Origin: Eubacterium sp. | GTDB lineage: Bacteria; Bacillota; Clostridia; Oscillospirales; Acutalibacteraceae | Length of the DNA: 13,810 bases | Assembly (NCBI GenBank): GCA_029059925.1 | Contig: JAIDVA010000361.1 | Span: forward strand, 1-13,810 | Direction of reading: 5' to 3' | In this document: piece after piece, positions 7,169 through 13,732 of the stretch | Numbering within the stretch: the stretch's first letter is position 1 | How the letters are laid out: every line of letters begins with the position of its first letter | Made by a program: the position numbers and the translations under genes | Notes under the pieces: generated by a model | What the model saw: the letters and a program-made list of their open reading frames with translations, nothing else | What the model was told of the DNA's origin: nothing | The model's database searches: none

Positions 7169-7181
7169 GAAAGGACCTTTC
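7169..7181. promoter_or_regulatory. 13-bp palindrome downstream of the ECF promoter
   Basis: GAAAGG (7169-7174), A, CCTTTC (7176-7181) is a perfect palindrome about 10 bases after the predicted -10, in the untranslated leader. The single central base is too short for an RNA hairpin loop, so a dimeric repressor or activator site is the likelier meaning. Chance occurrence is possible. Confidence 0.3.
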
Positions 7182-7234
7182 AAAGAGGAAAAAATAAACC
7201 CAATATTTTAAACGATTACCGAGGAGGTGGCATA

Positions 7235-7717
7235 TTGACTGAAAATGAATTTATAAGCACTGTCAAAAAGCAGAACAGACGTATATATCTGATTGCACTT
7301 TCCATCACGCAAAACAGCAGTGATGCTGAGGACGTTATGCAGAATGTATTTATAAAGCTGTGGAAATATACGAAACCGTTTTATGACGAGGAGCATCTGA
7401 ATAAATGGCTCACCGCAGTCAGTGTGAACGAAAGCAGGGATTATCTTAGAAACCCTTTCAGAAAAAGAAGACTGCCGCTTGATGATGCTGTGAATATTTC
7501 TGTTCTTGATAAGACAGAAAATATTGATTTGTTCAGGGCAGTTATGTCACTTGATACAAAGGATCGAACAATCATACACTTGTTTTATTATGAGGATATG
7601 AGCATTGCCGATATTGCAAATATTATGAAAATTAAGGAATCGGCAGTTAAAACAAGACTGTTTCGTGCAAGGGGAAAATTAAAATCTATTTTAGGAGATG
7701 AATGGATAAATGAATAA
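7235..7717 (+). CDS. ECF-family RNA polymerase sigma factor
   Basis: A 160-residue sigma-70 protein of the extracytoplasmic-function group, with only regions 2 and 4. Region 2 covers about residues 7-75, including SSDAEDVMQNVFIKLWKY (28-45), the core-binding and -10 recognition helices, and WLTAVSVNESRDYLR (58-72). Region 4 covers 100-152, with DRTIIHLFYYEDMS and the helix-turn-helix IADIANIMKIKESAVKTRL (124-142) for -35 recognition. The length is typical. The start is TTG 7235, with GGAGG (7223-7227) 7 bases upstream. The stop overlaps the start of the next gene by 8 bases, the usual layout for sigma with its membrane anti-sigma partner. An ECF-like promoter lies upstream. The signal and regulon are not evident, but the adjacent PASTA pseudokinase makes envelope stress a reasonable guess. 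Confidence 0.93.
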   Translation: MTENEFISTVKKQNRRIYLIALSITQNSSDAEDVMQNVFIKLWKYTKPFYDEEHLNKWLTAVSVNESRDYLRNPFRKRRLPLDDAVNISVLDKTENIDLFRAVMSLDTKDRTIIHLFYYEDMSIADIANIMKIKESAVKTRLFRARGKLKSILGDEWINE

Positions 7718-8711
7718 GAATAAGGAGTATTATAAGGAGACCTTTTCAGTCTTTACACCGTCAGATACGGCTGTCGAAAAGGTATTTGAACTGACAACGG
7801 ATAAACAGAAAAAAGCATCAAATCTCACCTTCAGGCGAATTGCCGCAGCGGCACTTGCATTTGTGCTTATCATCGGCGGCGGTTTCGGTATCAATTCGGC
7901 TGTCAGCAAAAGAAATGCAGTGTCCGACAAGCTGGGTGTTATGGTTGCAATGGCAGGCGAAAGGGAACTGCTTGCAGCAGGCAAGGCAAATGAGCAGGAT
8001 GTGTTTTATGGGATTTATGTAGCTGATTTAGAGGATGAAGAGGCAATGAAGGCGGCTGCAGACAGGTGGCAAAAAGACAAGACAAAACAAAATGAGCTTG
8101 GTGATGAAATGCAAAAGAAATATGGCGAGAAGGCGATTACAAGAAGCTACAGTGCATCAAGCGGCTCTTGTTACAGCCTAAAGCTTGAAAAGGATACTGC
8201 TGTGATTTATACTATGCGTTCCGGTTCATTCCTTCTTAATATCTTTGACTATTCAAATGTCAAAGATATTACTATAGAAAATACAAGCCAATATGGTGTT
8301 CTGGGTGTGGATTATTGGGATCCGTATTATGATTTGAGTGAAATGGATATGGATATTTACGATGATGTGTATGGAGAAGATTCTGCAGGATGGTTTCACT
8401 ATGCTGAATACACCTTTGGTAAAACTGACGAAAAGATAGTTCTTACAAAAGAAATTCTCACAGCAGGTCAGGAAAAGGAATGGGGTGGACTTTATACAGC
8501 AAGCGGTATGATTAATCCTGGTTATTCGGTTGATTGGGATGTTTCTGAATATCTTAAGCTTGCTATTGGCGAAAATGTCGATTTTGATTTGTCACAGATT
8601 AAAGATACAATTATCTTTACCATTCATTATGAAGACGGCACAAGTGAGCAGGCGAGTGTAAGCCTTGAATTTGACAGCGACGGCTATATGCACATTGCTG
8701 ATGCACAGTAA
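7710..8711 (+). CDS. Single-pass membrane protein, probable anti-sigma factor
   Basis: A 333-residue protein with a short cytoplasmic N-terminus (1-42), one membrane helix (43-63, AAAALAFVLIIGGGFG) and a large extracytoplasmic domain (64-333). This topology, and the 8-base overlap with the ECF sigma gene, indicate an anti-sigma factor that holds the sigma at the membrane until a signal arrives. The N-terminus lacks the HxxxCxxC zinc motif of ZAS-type anti-sigmas. Its short helix (SDTAVEKVFELTTDKQKK) may be the sigma-binding part. The outer domain contains a striking acidic and aromatic patch (201-224, DYWDPYYDLSEMDMDIYDD) and ends in a beta-rich stretch. Only one Cys (154) is present, so disulfide sensing is unlikely. 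The role is inferred from position; the outer domain is not recognised. Confidence 0.8.
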   Translation: MNKNKEYYKETFSVFTPSDTAVEKVFELTTDKQKKASNLTFRRIAAAALAFVLIIGGGFGINSAVSKRNAVSDKLGVMVAMAGERELLAAGKANEQDVFYGIYVADLEDEEAMKAAADRWQKDKTKQNELGDEMQKKYGEKAITRSYSASSGSCYSLKLEKDTAVIYTMRSGSFLLNIFDYSNVKDITIENTSQYGVLGVDYWDPYYDLSEMDMDIYDDVYGEDSAGWFHYAEYTFGKTDEKIVLTKEILTAGQEKEWGGLYTASGMINPGYSVDWDVSEYLKLAIGENVDFDLSQIKDTIIFTIHYEDGTSEQASVSLEFDSDGYMHIADAQ

Positions 8712-8721
8712 CCTAATATGT

Positions 8722-8753
8722 AAAAAAGACTTGCTGCGGCAGGTCTTTTTTAT
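8722..8753 (+). terminator. Intrinsic terminator of the sigma/anti-sigma operon
   Basis: AAAAAAGACTTGC (8722-8734) pairs with GCAGGTCTTTTTT (8739-8751), with one G-U pair and a TGCG loop. The T-run completes a classical terminator 10 bases after the stop codon. The flanking A and T runs could also serve leftward transcripts. Confidence 0.9.
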
Positions 8754-8781
8754 TGCTTATTTAAAATATATATGCTATTAT
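8753..8781 (+). promoter_or_regulatory. Promoter of the rRNA methyltransferase gene
   Basis: TTGCTT (8753-8758) and TATTAT (8776-8781) are 17 bases apart, with TG at 8773-8774 giving an extended -10. The -35 starts directly at the end of the preceding terminator's T-run, so this is a compact unit boundary. Confidence 0.65.
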
Positions 8782-8815
8782 ATATGATGTAAAATTATGT
8801 TTAATGGTGATGTCT

Positions 8816-10261
8816 GTGGAACTGTCAAAAAACGATAAAATTGAATTAACGATTGATGCACTGACCTCTGAGGGCAGCGGTGTTGGCAGATATAACGGAC
8901 TTGCCGTATTTGTACGTGGTACTGTCCCGCAGGACAGAATCATTGCCCATATCATCAAAAGGTCAAAGAATTACGCAATCGGTATTATTGACAAAATCCT
9001 TTCACCAAGTCCCGAGAGAATGGAAAGTGACTGCCCGTATTCCCAAAAATGCGGTGGCTGCTCCTTCCGTCATATGACCTATGATGAGGAACTCAGATAT
9101 AAAAAAAGCAGAGTGCAGGAGGCGCTGAGCCGTATCGGTCATCTCGATATTGAGGTTAATGAAATAATCGGTGCGCAGGAGCTGACACATTACAGAAATA
9201 AGGCACAGTACCCTGTTGATATCTGCAATGGCGAACTGTTTGCAGGCTTTTATGCCTATAAGAGCCACAGAATTATCCCTTGTGCTGATTGTAAATTACA
9301 GCCTGCTGAATTTGAAAAAGGACTTTCAGCCTTTGCAAAATGGATTGAGCGTGAAAATATCACCTCCTATAATGAACAGACAGGAAAAGGACTGCTGCGT
9401 CATATCTATTTCAGAAAGGGATTTGCAACAGGCGAGATAATGGCTTGCGCTGTTATCAATTCAAACAGTATACCAAACAGTGAATTGCTTGTGAATCTGC
9501 TTAAAGAAAATGTTGACGGACTTGTATCCGTTGCACTCAATATCAACAAAGAAAAGACCAATGTTATCCTCGGCAGTGAAACTAAGATAATATGGGGCGA
9601 AAAGAATATAAGGGACGAGCTTTTGGGCAAAACCTTTTTGATTTCACCGAATTCCTTTTATCAGGTTAATCATAATCAGTGCGAAAGGTTGTATGCCAAG
9701 GCAAAAGAATTTGCAGGGCTTACAGGCAGCGAAACCGTGCTTGATTTGTACTGCGGTGTCGGTACAATCGGTCTGACTATGGCAGAGAATGCAAAACAGC
9801 TTGTGGGTATCGAAATTGTGTCGCAGGCGATTGAAAACGCAAAAGAAAATGCGAAAATAAACCATATATCAAATGCACAATTTATCTGTGCAGATGCACC
9901 GAAGGGTGCAGAAATACTAAAAAAACAGGGCATAAAGCCTGATGTAATCATTCTTGATCCGCCGCGAAAGGGCTGCGATAAAGCATTGTTTGATACTGTG
10001 GAGCAGCTTGCACCCGACAGAATTGTTTACGTGTCCTGCGACAGTGCAACCCTTGCCCGTGACTTGGCAGTGCTTAAGGAAAAGGGCTACGAAACCAAAA
10101 AGGTATCGGCAGTAGATATGTTCCCGCGTACCCCGCACGTCGAGGCGGTGGCATTGGTTGTCCGTAAAACAGAAAGTGTAAACAACATTGAGGCAGCAAT
10201 AGACAGAGAAACTGATAAATTCAGATTTATGCAGGCATTTGATTGTGGAGCAGAGTATTGA
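8816..10261 (+). CDS. rlmD: 23S rRNA (uracil-C5)-methyltransferase, RlmD/TrmA family
   Basis: This 481-residue enzyme methylates C5 of a uracil in 23S rRNA using S-adenosylmethionine. Residues 1-60 form a TRAM RNA-binding domain. The iron-sulfur ligands appear as CPYSQKCGGC (Cys73, 79, 82) with Cys159. The methyltransferase domain shows FYQVN (281-285), LDLYCGVGTIGL (309-320), DPPRKGC (381-387), VSCDS with the nucleophile Cys408 (family SCNP) and the catalytic HVEAV (Glu443). I prefer GTG 8816, with GGTGA 5 bases upstream, over ATG 8804 or 8810. Whether it modifies U1939, U747 or both (as Bacillus RlmCD does) cannot be told from sequence. Homologues usually end soon after HVEAV-type motifs; this one has about 30 extra residues (452-481). 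The following gene starts 3 bases after its stop. Confidence 0.93.
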   Translation: MELSKNDKIELTIDALTSEGSGVGRYNGLAVFVRGTVPQDRIIAHIIKRSKNYAIGIIDKILSPSPERMESDCPYSQKCGGCSFRHMTYDEELRYKKSRVQEALSRIGHLDIEVNEIIGAQELTHYRNKAQYPVDICNGELFAGFYAYKSHRIIPCADCKLQPAEFEKGLSAFAKWIERENITSYNEQTGKGLLRHIYFRKGFATGEIMACAVINSNSIPNSELLVNLLKENVDGLVSVALNINKEKTNVILGSETKIIWGEKNIRDELLGKTFLISPNSFYQVNHNQCERLYAKAKEFAGLTGSETVLDLYCGVGTIGLTMAENAKQLVGIEIVSQAIENAKENAKINHISNAQFICADAPKGAEILKKQGIKPDVIILDPPRKGCDKALFDTVEQLAPDRIVYVSCDSATLARDLAVLKEKGYETKKVSAVDMFPRTPHVEAVALVVRKTESVNNIEAAIDRETDKFRFMQAFDCGAEY

Positions 10262-10263
10262 TT

Positions 10264-11382
10264 ATGGGATTATTTGATAAATTTAAGAAAAATAAGGAAG
10301 AACAGATAAAACCATTAAATGAGCAGGATTTCAAAGAGTTTTTTGAACGTCCACAAGCACTTTCTGATGAAAAATGTCGGCTGCTTGTAGATAGGTATGC
10401 CGAACAACTGAAAAAGATAGAAAGCAAGTTCTATGAATATAAAGCTGATGCTGAAACGATTATCAGCAAAGTGTCCAAAACAATTAGACGCACCGTTATC
10501 ACAAAAGGGGCAATTTCTGATTTTACGCCATTTCACGAGGAAAGAGCAGGATATAAATTAAACGGAAAAATCATAGATGAGCCTGTTATATCTGACTATT
10601 GTATGAAATATCATTATGACAGTAACGACAGGGTTGTTATGGTCGAAGAGTACAGCACCTTTTTGAAAAAATTTATGATAACGGAAATATATTTATATTA
10701 TGACAGTTATGCTGAAAAGCTTTGGTTTTCAAGCGGCATATTAAGCAGGCTTTTTGTATTTGACAATGCTTTTGCAAATACAAAATTATGTTTTTCGTTT
10801 TCATCACATTTTCAAGTTGGTAGAATTGCCGAGGAATTTATATATGAAAATAATGTTTTAAAAGAAATCAATATAGGAAAATCCGACGGTAATTACAAGG
10901 ATATATTTATCTATGAAAAAGATAAGCTCATTATGATTGAACATATGTATCCCAATGGAGTCCGAAGATTGCGTTATACAACTAAAAAGCCCAACTTCAA
11001 AAAAATACGGGCTGATGTTGAAGCTAAGCTAAAGCAGATTATTTGTGAACGAAACGGTGACTATAATGCTTTGGGTATTGAGGGGTTCATAGACCAGCAA
11101 CAGCCTATGATATGCGTTTGTTTTACCAAAGAGGAAAAGCCGGGTGATTTGATTGCTGACTGGAATGCTGCAATGAATAATATTGAAATATATGATTGGC
11201 AGTTCAACGATGAGCAGGAGAAAAAATGCGCAAAAATGATAGCTGAAATTATTGTATCTCTTGTTGCACAAGATGTATTAAACGGAAAACAGATTTATTT
11301 TCATCAAAATCAAGTTTGTGTTTCACAATTATATTCGGGTGTAAAAAATGTGTTTAAGAAAGAGAATTTAAGCGTCAAATAA
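10264..11382 (+). CDS. Uncharacterised 372-residue cytoplasmic protein
   Basis: I do not recognise this protein. It begins MGLFDKFKK, a common amphipathic start in clostridial proteins of unknown role, and has no signal peptide or membrane helix. Residues 25-70 are helical and charged. The middle (about 95-245) is beta-rich and aromatic, with loosely repeated segments of the type KYHYDSNDRVVMVEEYS, EFIYENNVLKEINIG and DIFIYEKDKLIMIEHMYPNG, resembling YD-like tandem beta hairpins. The last 120 residues are mixed helix and strand. The ATG at 10264 follows the rlmD stop by 2 bases; the ribosome binding site is weak (GGAG 13 bases upstream), so reinitiation from rlmD is plausible. An in-frame ATG at 10243 inside rlmD is less likely. 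The gene is more AT-rich than rlmD, consistent with accessory DNA. The repeat feature hints at an immunity or structural protein, but this is a guess. Confidence 0.8.
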   Translation: MGLFDKFKKNKEEQIKPLNEQDFKEFFERPQALSDEKCRLLVDRYAEQLKKIESKFYEYKADAETIISKVSKTIRRTVITKGAISDFTPFHEERAGYKLNGKIIDEPVISDYCMKYHYDSNDRVVMVEEYSTFLKKFMITEIYLYYDSYAEKLWFSSGILSRLFVFDNAFANTKLCFSFSSHFQVGRIAEEFIYENNVLKEINIGKSDGNYKDIFIYEKDKLIMIEHMYPNGVRRLRYTTKKPNFKKIRADVEAKLKQIICERNGDYNALGIEGFIDQQQPMICVCFTKEEKPGDLIADWNAAMNNIEIYDWQFNDEQEKKCAKMIAEIIVSLVAQDVLNGKQIYFHQNQVCVSQLYSGVKNVFKKENLSVK

Positions 11383-11403
11383 AAGTTTGAGGTAATATTT
11401 ATT

Positions 11404-11478
11404 TTGAATCGGATTTTAATTGTCAATGGCAGACTTGAGGATTTTTTAGAGTCACTCGGATGCGTTGAAAAATTATGA
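11404..11478 (+). CDS. Possible micro-ORF or 5' fragment of a lost gene
   Basis: A 24-codon frame starts at TTG 11404 and ends at TGA 11476-11478, encoding MNRILIVNG...CVEKL. GAGGTAA (11389-11395) lies 8 bases upstream, a better ribosome binding site than most nearby genes have. The product starts like an ordinary cytoplasmic protein (ILIVNG), which suggests the surviving start of a truncated gene rather than a functional peptide. Support is limited to the start signals. Confidence 0.25.
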   Translation: MNRILIVNGRLEDFLESLGCVEKL

Positions 11479-11494
11479 AGATATGTGATATGAA

Positions 11495-11902
11495 ATGAAT
11501 ATAAATGGATTTATAGGCATATTCGCCTTTGCAATACTGTCATTATTAAGCCGTGCGGCGTTTTTATGGTTGTTGAGACTGAGTTATAAAACGGCAGGGA
11601 AAACGCTCAGAGAGGTTGAAAAGCATTACGACGAGGTTAAAAGAAAAGCTATTGCATATGAAAAAGAAATTACGTGGCTTGCTCGTGTTTCGCCAAAACC
11701 GATGCTGACAAAATTTCTTTATATTTCTTATTACGTGCTGTGCAGTCCGGGAATCGTTGGTGTAGTTTTGTCCTTGATTAATATTTTTGTCCCGCAGCTT
11801 GATTTGATTCTCAGCAAATTTGCGTTTTTGTTAATCGTATTGTGTATGATTTCTGCCTTATTCGGCGTAATAGTCAGTTATATAGTCAAAATGAAAAAAT
11901 AA
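11495..11902 (+). CDS. Small three-helix membrane protein, unknown function
   Basis: A 135-residue protein with predicted membrane helices at about 5-28, 74-98 and 106-131. A charged helical segment (33-60, LREVEKHYDEVKRKAIAYEKEI) sits between the first and second helices and probably forms a coiled coil. No catalytic motif or signal cleavage site is seen. The last residues VKMKK are positive, placing the C-terminus in the cytoplasm by the positive-inside rule. The start ATG 11495 has only a weak ribosome binding site. The gene lies 19 bases before the next one, and the two are probably cotranscribed. The family is not recognised. Confidence 0.72.
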   Translation: MNINGFIGIFAFAILSLLSRAAFLWLLRLSYKTAGKTLREVEKHYDEVKRKAIAYEKEITWLARVSPKPMLTKFLYISYYVLCSPGIVGVVLSLINIFVPQLDLILSKFAFLLIVLCMISALFGVIVSYIVKMKK

Positions 11903-11921
11903 AGACAGGAGTTTTAAGTTT

Positions 11922-12341
11922 ATGTGCTATAATAGCTATTTAGATTCTAACGGCGAATTGAAAATGGAGTACAGGGAACAGGCGATAGCTGTTTTAGAAA
12001 AAATTTTAAAAGCTTTTCATAACAAGGAGTTTTCGGATGTGCAGGTCATTGTTGATGAATCCGAAATTGATGATTTGGAGGATTTTTTAACCGAATTTAT
12101 GCAGGGCACACTTGAACTCAATGATTTTGATGCTGTTGATGAATATGGAGCAGAGTATCATTTTAATCCTCAATATGAATATTCACAATTATCCATAGAG
12201 CTGTATAATGACAAAAGCGGATTTTATCTGGAATATGATATGACATCAAACGGCAAGCTTGTGGATATGGTGCTGCAATTGAAATTTATATTTACGGAAA
12301 ACTGCTTGAAAGTCATTTTTGAAAACATAGATTTGCAATAA
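11922..12341 (+). CDS. Acidic 139-residue protein, unknown function
   Basis: A small, strongly acidic, soluble protein. Helical stretches lead (EQAIAVLEKILKAFHNKEF), followed by an acidic segment (VDESEIDDLEDFLTEF) and a beta-rich C-terminal half (FNPQYEYSQLSIELYND, GFYLEYDMTSNGKLVDMVLQLKF, CLKVIFENIDL). No membrane segment or enzymatic motif is visible. Small acidic alpha/beta proteins of this sort often act as immunity proteins beside polymorphic toxins, but no toxin gene is in view, so this is a weak inference. The start ATG 11922 has AGGAG (11907-11911) 10 bases upstream; a second ATG at 11964 would remove 14 residues and has no better signal. The gene is AT-rich like its neighbours. Confidence 0.75.
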   Translation: MCYNSYLDSNGELKMEYREQAIAVLEKILKAFHNKEFSDVQVIVDESEIDDLEDFLTEFMQGTLELNDFDAVDEYGAEYHFNPQYEYSQLSIELYNDKSGFYLEYDMTSNGKLVDMVLQLKFIFTENCLKVIFENIDLQ

Positions 12342-12404
12342 GATTTTAATAACACAAAGAAAACAATAATTATTTGAAATAGTTTGATATTAAAAGGATA
12401 AGCT

Positions 12405-12785
12405 ATGAAAAAATTGAATGTAATAATGGTGTTTAACAAAGAAGAAAATAAAATATTAATGTGCAAGCGCAGTAAAGAGCCGTATAAGGGAATGTTCAAT
12501 TTAGTCGGCGGTAAGGTCGAGGATAATGAGGATGAATTGCAGGCGGCATACCGGGAGCTGTGGGAAGAAACAGGAATAACCGATAAGGATATTGCATTAA
12601 CACATATTATGAATTTTCAGTATATGCTGTCGGATATTGAGCTTGAAGTTTATGCAGGCAGGCTTAATAATGATGTTGAGCTTGTTGAAGAGGTTAATAA
12701 GCTTTATTGGTTAGATAGAAATGAAAACTTTTTTGATACTGAAAAATTTGCAGGCGAGGGCAATATAGGGCATATGCTTTGTTAG
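12405..12785 (+). CDS. Nudix hydrolase (MutT-like)
   Basis: A 126-residue single-domain Nudix hydrolase. The Nudix box Gx5Ex7REUxEExGU is complete at residues 36-58 (G36, E42, R50-E51, E54-E55, G57), supplying the metal-binding glutamates that hydrolyse nucleoside diphosphates linked to another group. The upstream CKRSKEPYKGMFNLVGGK is typical of MutT-like enzymes that clean nucleotide pools, but the substrate cannot be assigned from sequence. The ATG at 12405 has AAAGG 7 bases upstream. A gap of 63 bases separates it from the acidic protein gene, without an obvious terminator. It is only distantly similar to the second Nudix gene, so a recent duplication is unlikely. Confidence 0.92.
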   Translation: MKKLNVIMVFNKEENKILMCKRSKEPYKGMFNLVGGKVEDNEDELQAAYRELWEETGITDKDIALTHIMNFQYMLSDIELEVYAGRLNNDVELVEEVNKLYWLDRNENFFDTEKFAGEGNIGHMLC

Positions 12786-12847
12786 GTGTATTTATATTAT
12801 AAGAATATAGTATTTGCCGAGTAAATTAAAATACTTGGTATATTATG

Positions 12848-12860
12848 AACAGTCACTGTT
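12848..12860. promoter_or_regulatory. 13-bp palindrome upstream of the second Nudix gene
   Basis: AACAGT (12848-12853), C, ACTGTT (12855-12860) is a perfect palindrome. It lies in the 107-base gap between the two Nudix genes, immediately after TATATTAT (12839-12846), a possible -10 region. Its position fits an operator, but no -35 of correct spacing is clear. The remainder of 12786-12892 is AT-rich and shows no other signal. Confidence 0.3.
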
Positions 12861-12892
12861 TTGATTGAAAATAATGTTAAGGTAAAATTGTT

Positions 12893-13408
12893 ATGGAAAT
12901 TTGGGATGGATATTTTAGGGACGGTACTTTTGCTGATGTTGAATTAGTCAGAGGTGAGTCTATTTTAAATGGGTTATATCATCTTGTGTGTGAAGTGTTG
13001 GTAAGACATATTGACGGTGACTATTTGCTTATGCGCAGGGATTTGTCCAAACCGAATTATGGTGGCTGTTATGAAGCAACGGCAGGTGGTTCCGCTTTAA
13101 AGGGCGAAGATAAATTTGCTTGTATCAAAAGAGAGTTGTTTGAAGAAACAGGGATTATGTCAAATGAATTTGAAGAAATCGGTCATTTTGTATTTGATGA
13201 CGACAACTGTATTTTCTATACTTTCTTATGTGTTACAGATTGTGACAAAGAATCAATAAAGCTCCAAAAAGGGGAGACTATATCATATAAATGGGTTAAT
13301 GAAAGGGAGTTTGTCAATTTTATTAATTCAGGTGAAATGATTCCAAGCCAGAAGAAAAGATATTTTGATTTTTTTGTTGAGAAAGATTATATTAACAGTG
13401 ATATATAA
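12893..13408 (+). CDS. Nudix hydrolase of the isopentenyl-diphosphate-isomerase-like group
   Basis: A 171-residue Nudix protein. The N-terminal WDGYFRDG (4-11) and LYHLVCEVLVRHIDGDYLLMRRDLSKPNYGG (28-58) resemble the IPP-isomerase-like/YfcD-type Nudix enzymes. The Nudix box is complete at 66-88 (G66, E72, R80-E81, E84-E85, G87). The substrate is unknown; I see no reason to call it a true isomerase. The ATG at 12893 is preceded by AAGG about 10 bases upstream. It follows the other Nudix gene after a gap with a palindrome and may be transcribed separately. It lies 55 bases before the PqqD gene. Confidence 0.9.
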   Translation: MEIWDGYFRDGTFADVELVRGESILNGLYHLVCEVLVRHIDGDYLLMRRDLSKPNYGGCYEATAGGSALKGEDKFACIKRELFEETGIMSNEFEEIGHFVFDDDNCIFYTFLCVTDCDKESIKLQKGETISYKWVNEREFVNFINSGEMIPSQKKRYFDFFVEKDYINSDI

Positions 13409-13463
13409 AATTGTGGCAGATCATTTTGATTTTGCTGAACAAATATAAATAAAGGTGATAGAT

Positions 13464-13730
13464 ATGAAATTAAAAGACGGAATTGTTACGAATTCAATTG
13501 ACGGCGAGAGCTTTGCTATTGCAACAGGCAAGGCAGCAAAGGAATTTAACGGGCTTGTTAAAAACAACCCTTCGGCTGCATTTATTTTTGAACTGCTCAA
13601 GACGGAGCAGTCAGAGGACAGTATTGTCGCTGCAATGCTTGAGAAATATGATGTTGACGAGGTTACAGTACGTGCCGATGTCAGAGAACTTTTAGAGCTT
13701 CTTAAAAGTAAAAATCTTGTTGAGGAATAA
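13464..13730 (+). CDS. PqqD-fold protein (peptide-recognition chaperone family)
   Basis: An 88-residue protein with the winged-helix PqqD pattern: two short N-terminal strands (IVTNSIDGESFAIA), a helix ending in NPSAAFIFELLK, DSIVAAMLEKYDVDE, then VRADVRELLELLKSKNLVEE. PqqD proteins, alone or fused as RiPP recognition elements, bind the leader of a precursor peptide and present it to a modifying enzyme. The start is ATG 13464, 5 bases after AAAGGTGA (13451-13458); an in-frame GTG at 13455 lies within that site. The next gene starts 2 bases after the stop, with its ribosome binding site (GAGGAA) within the final codons, so the two are translationally coupled. No precursor peptide gene is seen in the 55-base gap upstream; it may lie beyond the window. 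Confidence 0.85.
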   Translation: MKLKDGIVTNSIDGESFAIATGKAAKEFNGLVKNNPSAAFIFELLKTEQSEDSIVAAMLEKYDVDEVTVRADVRELLELLKSKNLVEE

Positions 13731-13732
13731 TT

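Noticed and set aside
10246..10258. 13-base repeat TGGAGCAGAGTAT, also found near 12149-12161
   Set aside because: Both copies encode GAEY in coding sequence and there is no similarity around them; too short to be an attachment site or duplication.
12811..12835. Short inverted repeat GTATTT / AAATAC between the Nudix genes
   Set aside because: Six AT-rich base pairs with a 13-base loop in very AT-rich DNA are expected by chance, and no T-tract follows.
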